Positions 31,491 through 40,006 of a DNA stretch of 64,000 nt are shown here, piece by piece (the stretch's first letter is position 1; every line of letters begins with the position of its first letter). The translations under genes and the position numbers were made by a program. Under the pieces are notes generated by a model, which did not search any database, was not told the origin of the DNA, and saw only the letters and a list, made by a program, of their open reading frames with translations. The DNA comes from Paraflavitalea pollutisoli (GTDB lineage: Bacteria > Bacteroidota > Bacteroidia > Chitinophagales > Chitinophagaceae): NCBI RefSeq assembly GCF_029360705.1, contig NZ_JARKMX010000014.1, forward strand, positions 1 to 64,000, written 5' to 3'.

Positions 31491-31994
31491 ATGCAGCCTA
31501 ATTTCCAGGTTATGAAACCCGGCAACCAGTTCGTCGTGTTTGGACATTTCTTTAATTTTCTCGCTACCGGCGCCGATAGCAACGGTCGGTACCTGATCTA
31601 TGAAGACCTCGTTCCTCCGGGCGGTGGTCCTCCTCCCCATACCCATCCCGATGAAGAGTTGTTTTACATCATCGAAGGCGAGTTTGAGTTCATTCTGCAC
31701 GACCTCGACAAACCCTTTCGCGTAGCACCGGGCCAATTGATCCGCATCCCGGGCTCAGCCGTTCATACGTTCAAAAATGTGGGCACTACCGCGGGCCGCA
31801 CCATTACCATGCTGCTGCCCGGTGAACTGGAAAAGTATTATCGTGCGGTGGGTATTCCCGTAACCGATCCGAGCGAGGTCCCCGACCTGTCACTACCACC
31901 CGATTACCCCAATATGGACCTGCGCAAAGCCTTTGAACTGGCCGCGCCCCACCAGGTACATTTTGTGGTGCCCACTACAGTTCAGTCATCCTAA
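31491..31994 (+). CDS. Cupin-domain protein
   Basis: 167-aa single-domain cupin. Motif 1 is GGGPPPHTHPDEELFYIIEGEFEF, with the metal ligands His, His, Glu and a following Tyr/Glu. Motif 2 is PGQLIRIPGSAVHTFKNVG, with the fourth ligand His. All ligands are therefore present. Function could be dioxygenase, isomerase or sensor and is not assignable. A TAATTTTG box lies at 31349-31356, giving a leader of more than 100 nt. The start at 31491 is preferred over upstream codons because the domain begins there. Confidence 0.85.
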   Translation: MQPNFQVMKPGNQFVVFGHFFNFLATGADSNGRYLIYEDLVPPGGGPPPHTHPDEELFYIIEGEFEFILHDLDKPFRVAPGQLIRIPGSAVHTFKNVGTTAGRTITMLLPGELEKYYRAVGIPVTDPSEVPDLSLPPDYPNMDLRKAFELAAPHQVHFVVPTTVQSS

Positions 31995-32070
31995 AATACA
32001 ATTCGCACAGCAATAATTGGCTGGCTGGGACCTTTTTACGGTACTTTACCCCCGATCAACAACGAGGTTA

Positions 32071-32913
32071 ATGATGAGCTACCGTGAATATGTTCCCAGC
32101 CAGCCCCTTAGGCAGTATGTCGATTGTTACTGGCACTATGTTTCGGGCCAGGCAGCACCAGCCGGACAATTGCCCATACAACGTTGTCTGCCGCTGGGCA
32201 GCATCGAGATCATCCTGCAGGTAGACGGTATGATGGCCGATATATTCGACAATACCCGGCAGCAATGGGAAAAGAGCTTTCGCATCTATTTCGCAGGTAT
32301 GTATACCGATACCGCTTTTTGGCGGGCACAGCCGGGCACCCTGCTGTTTGGCATCCGGCTCAAACCCGAAAGCCTGCTCCCACTCTTTGGCATTCCTCCC
32401 GCTTTGTTGCTCAACAGCGTAGTCGATGCCGAAGCAGTACTTGGCATCAGCGCCGGCCACTTGTACGATGAAATGGCAGGAGTATTCGATATGCCCCGGC
32501 TTGTTTCTGTGGCCGAACGGCATTTGCAGCAACGACTGGGCAAGCTCGCCCCCAATCGCAACTACGTAGCGGAGGCCTGCCGCCTCATCCGCGATTCAGG
32601 CGCCCACCTTACAGTAGAACAATTAAGTGACGCTATCTATATCAGCAAGCGACAACTGGAACGTCATTTCAAACTGGAGTTTGGCGCCAGCCCCAAAACC
32701 TACCAACGCATTATCCGTTTCCGCAATGCTTATCGGTATGCCCGTAGTTGGCACAGCGACAAGATACATTGGGCCGATGTCAGCTACGAGTCGGGTTATG
32801 CCGACCAGGCGCACTTCATCCGAGATTTCAAAGCTTTTACCGGCCACGCTCCTTCTGCGCTTCTCAGCGATCGCCAAAGCTTCTTCCAGACGCTCGAGTC
32901 GGTGGTGGATTAA
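32071..32913 (+). CDS. AraC-family regulator with DUF6597-type N-terminus
   Basis: 280-aa regulator. The N-terminus ([20 protein letters not shown], then [16 protein letters not shown] and [16 protein letters not shown]) is the DUF6597 module found ahead of AraC HTH domains. The C-terminal HTH covers [21 protein letters not shown] and [28 protein letters not shown]. Two adjacent ATGs (32071, 32074) are equally possible. It lies 77 nt after the cupin gene and 65 nt before the macro-domain gene on the same strand. The upstream extension to 32017 is unlikely. Confidence 0.88.
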   Translation: MMSYREYVPSQPLRQYVDCYWHYVSGQAAPAGQLPIQRCLPLGSIEIILQVDGMMADIFDNTRQQWEKSFRIYFAGMYTDTAFWRAQPGTLLFGIRLKPESLLPLFGIPPALLLNSVVDAEAVLGISAGHLYDEMAGVFDMPRLVSVAERHLQQRLGKLAPNRNYVAEACRLIRDSGAHLTVEQLSDAIYISKRQLERHFKLEFGASPKTYQRIIRFRNAYRYARSWHSDKIHWADVSYESGYADQAHFIRDFKAFTGHAPSALLSDRQSFFQTLESVVD

Positions 32914-32978
32914 AATTCCCGCAGGGAATTGGACGCCCCGATTTTTGCCACTACTTTGTGCGCATCAATCGTACCACC

Positions 32979-33509
32979 ATGGCTACCCAACTCGCCCTCG
33001 TTCGTGGCGATATCACCCGTATGCACGTTGATGCTATCGTCAATGCGGCCAACAGCTCGCTGCTGGGTGGTGGCGGTGTAGACGGCGCCATCCACCGGAC
33101 CGGCGGCCCTGCCATTCTGGAAGAATGTGTCAAGATCCGCAACATACAAGGTGGTTGCGCCACCGGCGAAGCCGTCATCACGACTGGCGGCAAGCTCCCC
33201 GCCCGCTACGTCATCCACACCGTGGGGCCCGTTTGGCAGGGCGGCGACAAGGGGGAACGGGATTTGCTATCTAACTGCTACCGGAACACCCTAACTTTGG
33301 CGCTCGAACACGGGATTACTACCATTGCTTTTCCCAATATCAGCACCGGTATTTACCGGTACCCCAAAGAGGAGGCGGCCGCTGTAGCCATCGAAACCGT
33401 GCGGAAGTTCATAGCAGCCCATCCCGATCGTATCGCCACCATCAGTTTTGTTTGTTTCGACGAAGAGAATTACGGATTATACAAAAAGCAGCTATCATAT
33501 GCCATTTAG
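32979..33509 (+). CDS. ymdB: Macro-domain protein, O-acetyl-ADP-ribose deacetylase-like
   Basis: 176-aa single macro domain. Blocks are [64 protein letters not shown] and [15 protein letters not shown], which together form the ADP-ribose pocket with the conserved Asn and Asp. Enzymes of this group remove acetyl groups from O-acetyl-ADP-ribose and ADP-ribose from proteins. The start at 32979 coincides with the domain start. The next gene overlaps its end by 11 nt, so it is the first gene of a three-gene unit. Confidence 0.9.
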   Translation: MATQLALVRGDITRMHVDAIVNAANSSLLGGGGVDGAIHRTGGPAILEECVKIRNIQGGCATGEAVITTGGKLPARYVIHTVGPVWQGGDKGERDLLSNCYRNTLTLALEHGITTIAFPNISTGIYRYPKEEAAAVAIETVRKFIAAHPDRIATISFVCFDEENYGLYKKQLSYAI

Positions 33510-34503
33510 AGCACTCTGGATCACCGAAACCGCCGACGGAAAATTTGAAAGGAATATTATCGAACGGGTCATCGACGACCTGCCTCCGGGAGAAGTGGTC
33601 ATCAGGGTACAGTATTCATCCCTCAATTATAAAGACGCGCTCTCTGCCACCGGCAACAAGGGCATTACCCGCAAATTTCCCCACACCCCCGGGATCGATG
33701 CCGCTGGCGTGGTAGAGATCAGCCGCAACGAAAGGTTCGCCACCGGCGATGAGGTTATCATTACCGGCTACGACCTGGGCATGAATACCTGCGGTGGTTT
33801 TGGTGAATTTATCCGTGTGCCGGCCGCCTGGGTCGTGCGCAAACCAGAAGGATACACGTTAAAAGAATGTATGATACTGGGAACGGCGGGGGTAACCGCC
33901 GCGATCGGATTGCACAAAATGGAAATGTTGGGCATGCAGCCCTCGCAGGGGCCCATCGTCGTTACCGGCGCTACCGGCGGCGTAGGCAGCCTGGCCGTCG
34001 CGATCCTGGCCAAGGCCGGGTATGAGGTCATCGCCGTGTCGGGCAAAAGCCACGCACAGGAATACCTGCAATACCTGGGCGCCTTGCGGGTAGAAGACCG
34101 TGAGTTTGTCAATGATCATTCGGGCAAAGCCCTGCTGCGGCCGCAATGGGCAGGCGCCATCGATACGGTAGGCGGCAATACCCTGCTCACCCTGCTGAAA
34201 GGTTGTATGACCGAAGGAGCTGTGGTGAGCACGGGACTGGTCTCTTCGCCCAAACTCGACGCCACCGTTTATCCCTTTATCCTCAACGGCGTGAGCCTGC
34301 TGGGCGTAGGATCGGCCGAAACGCCGATGACGACCCGCCTGCTCATCTGGGATAAGTTCAGGGATATCTGGAATATCCGCGACAAGCTCAACGCCATCGC
34401 CAAAGAAGTGACGCTCGAAGAGCTCAACTTTACCTACATCGACGCCATCCTGCAAGGCAAGATCATGGGCAGAGTGGTGGTGAAAATAGGGGCCGATAAA
34501 TAA
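33499..34503 (+). CDS. YhdH/YhfP-type quinone oxidoreductase (acrylyl-CoA reductase-like)
   Basis: 334-aa zinc-free medium-chain reductase of the YhdH/YhfP (AcuI-like) branch. The N-terminal catalytic part has [16 protein letters not shown] and [13 protein letters not shown], and the NADPH-binding domain has [27 protein letters not shown]. In characterised relatives the reaction is NADPH-dependent reduction of acrylyl-CoA or quinones. The ATG at 33499 overlaps the macro-domain gene by 11 nt, and the next gene starts 9 nt after its stop. These spacings indicate one operon. Confidence 0.9.
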   Translation: MPFRALWITETADGKFERNIIERVIDDLPPGEVVIRVQYSSLNYKDALSATGNKGITRKFPHTPGIDAAGVVEISRNERFATGDEVIITGYDLGMNTCGGFGEFIRVPAAWVVRKPEGYTLKECMILGTAGVTAAIGLHKMEMLGMQPSQGPIVVTGATGGVGSLAVAILAKAGYEVIAVSGKSHAQEYLQYLGALRVEDREFVNDHSGKALLRPQWAGAIDTVGGNTLLTLLKGCMTEGAVVSTGLVSSPKLDATVYPFILNGVSLLGVGSAETPMTTRLLIWDKFRDIWNIRDKLNAIAKEVTLEELNFTYIDAILQGKIMGRVVVKIGADK

Positions 34504-34512
34504 TTGTTGCCG

Positions 34513-35550
34513 ATGGATCTGTTGACCTGGAAAGTGACCCGGGTAATACCCGAAGCGAAGCATACCATCAGTTATGTACTGTCGGCAACGAGTGGGCAGC
34601 CTGTGACGTATGAAGCAGGCCAGTTCCTCACCCTGCTGTTCGATGACCACGGACAGGAGATCAGGCGCTCTTATTCGCTGGGATCCACACCCAGCATCGA
34701 TCCACATCCTTTCATCACCGTCAAGAAAAAAGAGAACGGGGCCATCTCCCGTTTAATCCTGCAACATTGGACCGTAGGCAATACCGTACAAAGTCTACCA
34801 CCTGCAGGCCGTTTTCATATTGACACCCATTCAGCTTTCCACCGGCAGATATTTTTCATCGCTGCCGGCAGCGGCATCACACCGGTTTTCGCCTTGCTCA
34901 AGAAACTGCTCCGCGACGAGCCGCAAAGCCGGGCAGTATTGATCTACCAGAACCACAACGAAGACAACATCATTTATCACGAAGCGTTGCAACAACTACA
35001 GGGGCAGTATGGAGATCGCTTCACACGCATTGACTTGCTGAGCCATCCGATCCTGCACGAGTTGCCACATCAGCGCCTCAACAACAGCCTGCTCGAATGG
35101 CTCATCAACCGGCACCAACATCCCGGTGCACAGCCCACCGCTTTTTATACCTGTGGTCCGGCTTCCTTCATGCGCATGGTACAATTTACCCTGCGGGTGA
35201 TGGGCATACCGGCATCCGACATCCACAAAGAGAATTTCACGGTAGATCCCTTACCGCCCCCTGCTCTCGACATCGATCCCACACCCCGGACGGTGCAGGT
35301 AAGGCAAGGTGAGCGGGTACATCAATTTCAAGTAGCATACCCGCAAACGATCCTGGCTGCTGCCCTGCAACAACATATCCAACTACCCTATAGCTGCAAA
35401 GGCGGACGCTGCTCTGCCTGTACCGCGCAATGTGTGAGCGGGGAGGTAAAGTTGTACATGAACGAAGTGCTGACAGAGGCGGATCTTCAAAAAGGACTTG
35501 TACTGACCTGTGTAGGGTATGCACTGACAGATCTTGTGCTCGAACTGTAA
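34513..35550 (+). CDS. Ferredoxin-NADP reductase fused to a 2Fe-2S ferredoxin domain (PaaE-like)
   Basis: 345-aa protein with three parts. The FAD domain has EIRRSYSLGSTP, the RxYS FAD signature. The NAD(P)-binding domain has FFIAAGSGITPVFALLKKLL, with CGPASFMRMV near its end. The C-terminal plant-type ferredoxin domain has Cys ligands in YSCKGGRCSACTAQC plus LTCVGY. This is the architecture of PaaE and related oxygenase reductases, which pass electrons from NAD(P)H to a partner oxygenase. No oxygenase gene is nearby. A TTG at 34504 precedes the ATG chosen here. Last gene of the macro-domain operon. Confidence 0.9.
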   Translation: MDLLTWKVTRVIPEAKHTISYVLSATSGQPVTYEAGQFLTLLFDDHGQEIRRSYSLGSTPSIDPHPFITVKKKENGAISRLILQHWTVGNTVQSLPPAGRFHIDTHSAFHRQIFFIAAGSGITPVFALLKKLLRDEPQSRAVLIYQNHNEDNIIYHEALQQLQGQYGDRFTRIDLLSHPILHELPHQRLNNSLLEWLINRHQHPGAQPTAFYTCGPASFMRMVQFTLRVMGIPASDIHKENFTVDPLPPPALDIDPTPRTVQVRQGERVHQFQVAYPQTILAAALQQHIQLPYSCKGGRCSACTAQCVSGEVKLYMNEVLTEADLQKGLVLTCVGYALTDLVLEL

Positions 35551-35751
35551 ACAAAAAAGCATCGCTACGCGTTATACAGTGGCAAACCAAAGCTACCAGC
35601 CTGTTGACCACGAAGGTGGCATTCTATTGGAGGCGCATCGTATTGGGTATCTGTGTGTTATTGACAAAGAATAGCCGCATTCAGACAACGGGTCAAGGGG
35701 CCCGCTTTTTGCAACCGGTATTACTTTTGTCTAACAAAACGGATTTATGCT

Positions 35752-37026
35752 ATGGACCGTCAACAAAAAAAGGTCGTAGTCATCGGTGGAGGATTCGCCG
35801 GTGTACACCTGATACAGCAACTGGCCAAAGACGACCGCTTCATCATTACCCTGGTCGACAGAAACAACTACAACTTCTTTCCTCCCCTGATCTACCAGGT
35901 ATCCGCCGGCTTTTTGGAGCCTTCCAATATCAGTTATCCTTTCCGTAAACTCTACCACAATAAAAAGAACATCACCTTCCGCATGGGCGAGTTCCAGCGG
36001 GTGATCCCGGAAGAAAACAAAGTCATCCTCTCTACGGGCGAACTGACCTACGATTACCTCGTGTTCGGAACCGGCACCCAGAGTAATTTCTTTGGTATGG
36101 AGAACGTGAAGAAGAATGCCGTGCCGATGAAGACCATTAACGATGCCATTGAACTGCGTAACTATATTCTGCAAACGATCGAAAAGGCCACCATCACCAC
36201 CGATCCTGACGAGCGTAGAAAACTGCTCACCATGGTGGTAGCAGGCGCGGGGCCCAGCGGGGTGGAGATCTCGGGTATCCTCGCCGAAATGCGCAACGGT
36301 ATTTACCGTAAAGATTATCCCGAGCTGAAGGATCCGCAGGGCGGCGCTATCTACCTCGTCGATTCCAACTCGAAAGTACTGGGGCCCATGAGTGAAAAAT
36401 CGCAACAATACACCCATAAGGCATTGGAGCATTTTGGGATCAAGATATTGCTCGGCAAACAGGTAAAGGATTATGTCAATGACGAAGTGATCTTCGCCGA
36501 CGGCGATAAGATCGCTACCAAAACCCTGATCTGGACAGCCGGCGTGATCGCCGTTGAATTACCCGGACTACCCGCCACTTCCGTTGGCCGTGCCCGCCGG
36601 GTGATGGTCGACGCACACAACCTGGTACAAGGCACCAATAATATCTATGCTTTGGGCGACAGCAGCATCATGACCACCGACCCGGCTTTTCCTGGTGGGC
36701 ATCCCCAACTGGCACAGGTGGCGATACAACAAGGCCAGCTGCTGGCAAAGAACCTGCGTGCCATTGCCGACAATAGAGAACAAAAAGTCTTTATTTACAA
36801 CGATAAAGGCACCATGGCCATTATTGGTAAAAACAAAGCCGTAGCCGATATCGGCAAACTACATTTCAAAGGATTGACAGCGGCCCTGATCTGGGGTTTC
36901 ATTCACATCTGGTCGCTCATCAATTACCGCAATAAGATCAAGACCTTCTGGAACTGGGCTTTTGCCTGGTTTACCAAAGACGTGGCCATGCGCTTCATCT
37001 TCCGCCCTACGGAAAAGAAAGTATAA
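35752..37026 (+). CDS. ndh: Type II NADH dehydrogenase-like oxidoreductase
   Basis: 424-aa FAD enzyme (NDH-2) that passes electrons from NADH to quinone at the inner membrane face without pumping protons. It has two Rossmann motifs, KVVVIGGGFAGVHL at the N-terminus and TMVVAGAGPSGVEISGIL near 165-182. NYNFFPPLIYQVSAG, FGTGTQSNFFG and IYALGDSS are family blocks, and GHPQLAQVAIQQGQLLAKNL is the quinone-site region. The C-terminus has the amphipathic/hydrophobic stretch that anchors NDH-2. A TACTTTTG box lies at 35722-35729. A terminator follows the gene. Confidence 0.92.
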   Translation: MDRQQKKVVVIGGGFAGVHLIQQLAKDDRFIITLVDRNNYNFFPPLIYQVSAGFLEPSNISYPFRKLYHNKKNITFRMGEFQRVIPEENKVILSTGELTYDYLVFGTGTQSNFFGMENVKKNAVPMKTINDAIELRNYILQTIEKATITTDPDERRKLLTMVVAGAGPSGVEISGILAEMRNGIYRKDYPELKDPQGGAIYLVDSNSKVLGPMSEKSQQYTHKALEHFGIKILLGKQVKDYVNDEVIFADGDKIATKTLIWTAGVIAVELPGLPATSVGRARRVMVDAHNLVQGTNNIYALGDSSIMTTDPAFPGGHPQLAQVAIQQGQLLAKNLRAIADNREQKVFIYNDKGTMAIIGKNKAVADIGKLHFKGLTAALIWGFIHIWSLINYRNKIKTFWNWAFAWFTKDVAMRFIFRPTEKKV

Positions 37027-37049
37027 CACCGCTTTGATCCAATAAGATC

Positions 37050-37079
37050 GCCCTGACCTCGCGTGGTCGGGGCTTTTTA
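37050..37079 (+). terminator. Terminator after the NDH-2 gene
   Basis: GCCCTGACC (37050-37058) pairs with GGTCGGGGC (37065-37073), one T-G wobble, across 6 nt and is followed by five T. Confidence 0.8.
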
Positions 37080-37139
37080 TTTCCCGTTATCTTTGCACCC
37101 TGCGGCATACAACAGGCCGCCAGTTAAATTATCATAGCC

Positions 37140-37766
37140 ATGAATATACAAGAAGCTTACGACGCCTGGGCGGGGCAATACGACACGAATGTCAACAAAA
37201 CCCGTGATCTGGAAGCCGTCGCGTTGCGTACTACACTCGCCGCCATTCCCATCCACCACTGCCTGGAAATAGGATGTGGCACCGGTAAGAACACCACTTG
37301 GTACATCGATAAAGCCCACACGGTAACCGCCGTCGATCAATCGCAAGGCATGCTGGACCTTGCCCGCGAAAAGATCAGCTCCCCCAAAGTAACTTTTGTA
37401 CAGGCAGATATACAGCAGCCCTGGGATTTCGTGCAGCAACCCTACGACCTGGTGGGATTCAGCCTGGTACTGGAACATATCGAAGACCTGCATAGTATAC
37501 TGGAGAAAGCCGCGGCTGCGCTGCAACCCGGTGGCTATGTATACATCGGAGAACTACACCCCTTCAAACAATATACCGGCAGTATGGCACGCTTCGAAAC
37601 AACACAAGGCACACAGCTGGTCACTTGTTTCAACCACCATATTTCCGATTTCGTGGAAGCTGGCAAACAAAGCGGATTATCGTTGATAGATATCGAAGAA
37701 TACTTCGATGAGGATGATCGAAAAGGTTTGCCCCGCATACTGACGCTGTTACTGAAGAAGGACTAA
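37140..37766 (+). CDS. Class I SAM-dependent methyltransferase
   Basis: 208-aa methyltransferase of the Methyltransf_11/25 type. Motif I is HCLEIGCGTGKNTTWY, motif II is VTAVDQSQGML and motif III is YDLVGFSLVLEHIEDL, followed by LQPGGYVYIGELHPF. The substrate is unknown: small-molecule or lipid O/N-methylation is typical. It has its own TATCTTTG box at 37088-37095. Its stop lies 3 nt from the convergent stop of the AraC gene, and no separate terminator is visible between them. Confidence 0.88.
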   Translation: MNIQEAYDAWAGQYDTNVNKTRDLEAVALRTTLAAIPIHHCLEIGCGTGKNTTWYIDKAHTVTAVDQSQGMLDLAREKISSPKVTFVQADIQQPWDFVQQPYDLVGFSLVLEHIEDLHSILEKAAAALQPGGYVYIGELHPFKQYTGSMARFETTQGTQLVTCFNHHISDFVEAGKQSGLSLIDIEEYFDEDDRKGLPRILTLLLKKD

Positions 37767-37768
37767 GG

Positions 37769-38734
37769 TTATAGTAAACGCCGCAGGCGATCCGGCGAAT
37801 CACCATACCATTTGCGGAAAGAATGAATGAAAGCGGCCGGCTCGGAATAGCCGAGTATCGTCGCTATGCCAGCAACCGTGTACCGGTCGTGCCGCAACAA
37901 CAAACCACAGAGCTTCTTTTTGATCTCTTCCAGCAACTCGCGGAAGCTGCTCCCTTCCGCAGCCAGCCGGCGCTGCAAGGTACGGGGCGTCAGGTATAGG
38001 GCACCTGATACCGCTTGAATATCGGGCAACTGTGGATCGGACATGGACAACAGGGCCAGCTTAACCTTGCCGGCAAAACTATCATCGGGTTTCAGCTGTT
38101 CGATCATCCGCAGGTATTCGGGTACCAATACGTCTACCTGTAAATGGCTGTTGTTGCGTAAAGCAGCTTTGAGGATGACCGGTTCAAAAGTCACCGTAAA
38201 CGCCTCACCCTTTTTCCACGCAGCAGGATAATTGGCTTCCCAATAAGGAGAAGACAATTGAATATCGGTTTCCGGTCCGGTCATCATCTGCAACTCACGG
38301 CTTACAATCGCCAGTGTATATTCGAGAAGGACCCGGTTTTCGTTTATTGAGTTGTTATCGATCACGAAACACAGTTCCACCTGCTCTGCCGACACCCTCG
38401 TCGTTGCCCTGATCAACGGTATAGCTGCCTCGAGATAGGTTTGCAGGTAATGCAGTGCTTCATCCACGGTAGTGGCCTGCAAGGATAACTGATAAATAAC
38501 GCCCAGTAATTTCAAAGATATACATTGGCCGCAGGCGATACCCCAGTGGCTGTCGGGTAGCTGCGTATCGATGGCATGGATCACCCGGTAAAGGTCATCA
38601 GCTTTGATGAGTGTTTTTTCATCCAGGTCGTCTAAAGGTGTTGACTGAACAAGCGCGAGAATATCCTCCGGCGACAAGCCCCGTAGCCGCGCATATTGCA
38701 GCAGGTGATGCAGGTGTACAGCGAGAATATGCAT
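37769..38734 (-). CDS. AraC-family regulator with Arabinose_bd/OruR-like N-terminus
   Basis: 321-aa regulator starting MHILAVHLHHLLQYARLRG. The N-terminal domain has LGVIYQLSLQATTVDEAL and a following YLEAAIPLIRATTRV, the pattern of the arabinose-binding-like domain found in OruR/ArgR-type AraC proteins. The C-terminal HTH includes LYLTPRTLQRRLAAEGSSFRELL and AGIATILGYSEPAAFIHSFRKW. A TTG at 38752 is the first start of the frame, but the ATG at 38734 is preferred. It is divergent from a small membrane protein gene across about 70 nt that contains repeated TTGTCGC boxes. Confidence 0.88.
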   Translation of the reverse strand: MHILAVHLHHLLQYARLRGLSPEDILALVQSTPLDDLDEKTLIKADDLYRVIHAIDTQLPDSHWGIACGQCISLKLLGVIYQLSLQATTVDEALHYLQTYLEAAIPLIRATTRVSAEQVELCFVIDNNSINENRVLLEYTLAIVSRELQMMTGPETDIQLSSPYWEANYPAAWKKGEAFTVTFEPVILKAALRNNSHLQVDVLVPEYLRMIEQLKPDDSFAGKVKLALLSMSDPQLPDIQAVSGALYLTPRTLQRRLAAEGSSFRELLEEIKKKLCGLLLRHDRYTVAGIATILGYSEPAAFIHSFRKWYGDSPDRLRRLL

Positions 38735-38735
38735 A

Positions 38736-38760
38736 TTGTCGCAATTTATCAATTTGTCGC
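38736..38760. promoter_or_regulatory. TTGTCGC direct repeats, candidate AraC operator
   Basis: TTGTCGC at 38736-38742 and again at 38754-38760, start to start 18 nt, in the short divergent region between the AraC gene and the four-helix membrane protein gene. The second copy overlaps the -33 box of the plus-strand promoter, an expected place for an AraC activator. Binding is inferred. Confidence 0.45.
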
Positions 38761-38781
38761 CGGATACCGCCGCTACATTTG
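38753..38781 (+). promoter_or_regulatory. Bacteroidota-type promoter
   Basis: TTTG (38753-38756), 17 nt, TACATTTG (38774-38781), a full -7 match. The start codon at 38805 follows after a short leader. Confidence 0.55.
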
Positions 38782-38804
38782 CCTTGTATCAAACAACAAA
38801 CACC

Positions 38805-39188
38805 ATGAAGATGCTCAAAAATGTATTACTGATCAATGCCATCAGCTCAGGTGCCGCCGGATTGTTACTCGTATTATTCCCTGACTATACAGCCGGCCTC
38901 TTCGGCGCCGCGCTCCAATGGCCCTTTGTGGCGGCCGGGCTCTTTCTGATCGCATTTGCCAGTTTTGTATGGATGCAGGGCCGGCAGGCAAAGCCCCCCA
39001 AAGGATGGGTAAAACTGATTATCACACTCGATATCATCTGGGTAGCCGATAGCCTGCTCATTGTAGTACCTCAGTTATTCGACCTCAGTTTTATTGGCTA
39101 CCTGCTGATCTCGGGCGTGGCAGCCTGGGTGGCCCTGATGGCTTTTTTACAGACCAGAGGTTTACAACAATACCGTACACCCCAGTAA
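38805..39188 (+). CDS. Hypothetical four-helix membrane protein
   Basis: 127-aa protein starting MKMLKNVLLINAISSGAAG. It has four hydrophobic segments (VLLINAISSGAAGLLLVLF, WPFVAAGLFLIAFASFVWM, LIITLDIIWVADSLLIVV and IGYLLISGVAAWVALMAFL) joined by short basic or polar loops. Similar short proteins are often annotated as uncharacterised membrane proteins. It is divergent from the AraC gene, the probable regulator. An extension upstream to 38736 is excluded by the promoter position. A clear terminator follows. Confidence 0.75.
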   Translation: MKMLKNVLLINAISSGAAGLLLVLFPDYTAGLFGAALQWPFVAAGLFLIAFASFVWMQGRQAKPPKGWVKLIITLDIIWVADSLLIVVPQLFDLSFIGYLLISGVAAWVALMAFLQTRGLQQYRTPQ

Positions 39189-39249
39189 GGGTATCGTTGA
39201 AGGCCACCAGGATGGCTTAACCCAAACATAATAATAGCCCTGAAAGACT

Positions 39250-39294
39250 GCCCGGCATACCACCCAACCACAGTGGAGCTTGCCGGGCTTTTTC
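39250..39294 (+). terminator. Terminator after the membrane protein gene
   Basis: GCCCGGCA (39250-39257) pairs with TGCCGGGC (39281-39288), and an inner CCAC/GTGG pair shortens the loop. It is followed by five T. The rest of the 292-nt gap to 39480 contains only the next promoter. Confidence 0.75.
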
Positions 39295-39434
39295 CATATA
39301 AGCGAGTAGGGAAAACAATTCCACAGGAGGGCCAGCTGGCCGCCAACAATAGACAATTGTCAAAAAAGGGATCAAAACTCCCCAATGACCAATCTGAAAT
39401 TTGCAAGTCATAGCCATTTTATGCCGTCTCATGC

Positions 39435-39465
39435 TTGCAGGCTCAACATTGAATGACTACTTTTA
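39435..39465 (+). promoter_or_regulatory. Bacteroidota-type promoter
   Basis: TTG (39435-39437), 20 nt, TACTTTTA (39458-39465), one mismatch from TAnnTTTG. The ATG at 39481 lies about 15 nt past the box, giving a very short leader. Confidence 0.4.
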
Positions 39466-39480
39466 CGTCTGCCAAATTAC

Positions 39481-39849
39481 ATGCACTACCTGAATGTACT
39501 ACCATTATTGTTGTGCGGATTACTGGTGGTAACGATCATCGCCACAGTAGGGGCTATTGCATCCCGTAAATTCAACTTTCAGTACACCTGGCTCAGCGTG
39601 GCGTCGGCCGTTTTTTACACGTATGCGGGCTACCTGCTGGTCAGAGAAACCGACCTGCTCACCGCACTCATCGTCAACAATGTCATTGGGTTTTACGATG
39701 CCACGATCGGCCTGAAGCTTTGCATGGCTTTCAAAGCCAATTTTAAGATGGTCGATGAAGAAGTAGAGCTTCCATCCACCCAGTTTAGCGTGGCCACTAT
39801 GATGTTTGTGTCTACCGCCCTTACCTTACTGGGTTTTATTTTCGCCTGA
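39481..39849 (+). CDS. Hypothetical membrane protein
   Basis: 122-aa protein with four hydrophobic segments (VLPLLLCGLLVVTIIATVGAI, WLSVASAVFYTYAGYLLV, LLTALIVNNVIGFYDATIGL and VATMMFVSTALTLLGFIFA) and a short acidic loop (KMVDEEVELPSTQ). No family recognised. Its own promoter is likely at 39435-39465. It precedes the ethanolamine permease gene on the same strand, but 157 nt separate them and no functional link is visible. Confidence 0.6.
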   Translation: MHYLNVLPLLLCGLLVVTIIATVGAIASRKFNFQYTWLSVASAVFYTYAGYLLVRETDLLTALIVNNVIGFYDATIGLKLCMAFKANFKMVDEEVELPSTQFSVATMMFVSTALTLLGFIFA

Positions 39850-40006
39850 GTCTCTCTGTAGTCGATGGAATGACCATCCACGTCATGACATAGCAATTAT
39901 CTACATGTAAATTTTTAAGCCTCACTATTAGCAAACACCTAACAAAAACGACATTATTTTCACTTTTTACTGGCGACAAGTCTTATTTTTAGCCAAACCA
40001 AGGCTA

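Noticed and set aside
35430-35948. 172-aa plus-strand frame across the FNR/NDH-2 gap
   Set aside because: It overlaps the ends of two well-supported genes out of frame and has no domain.
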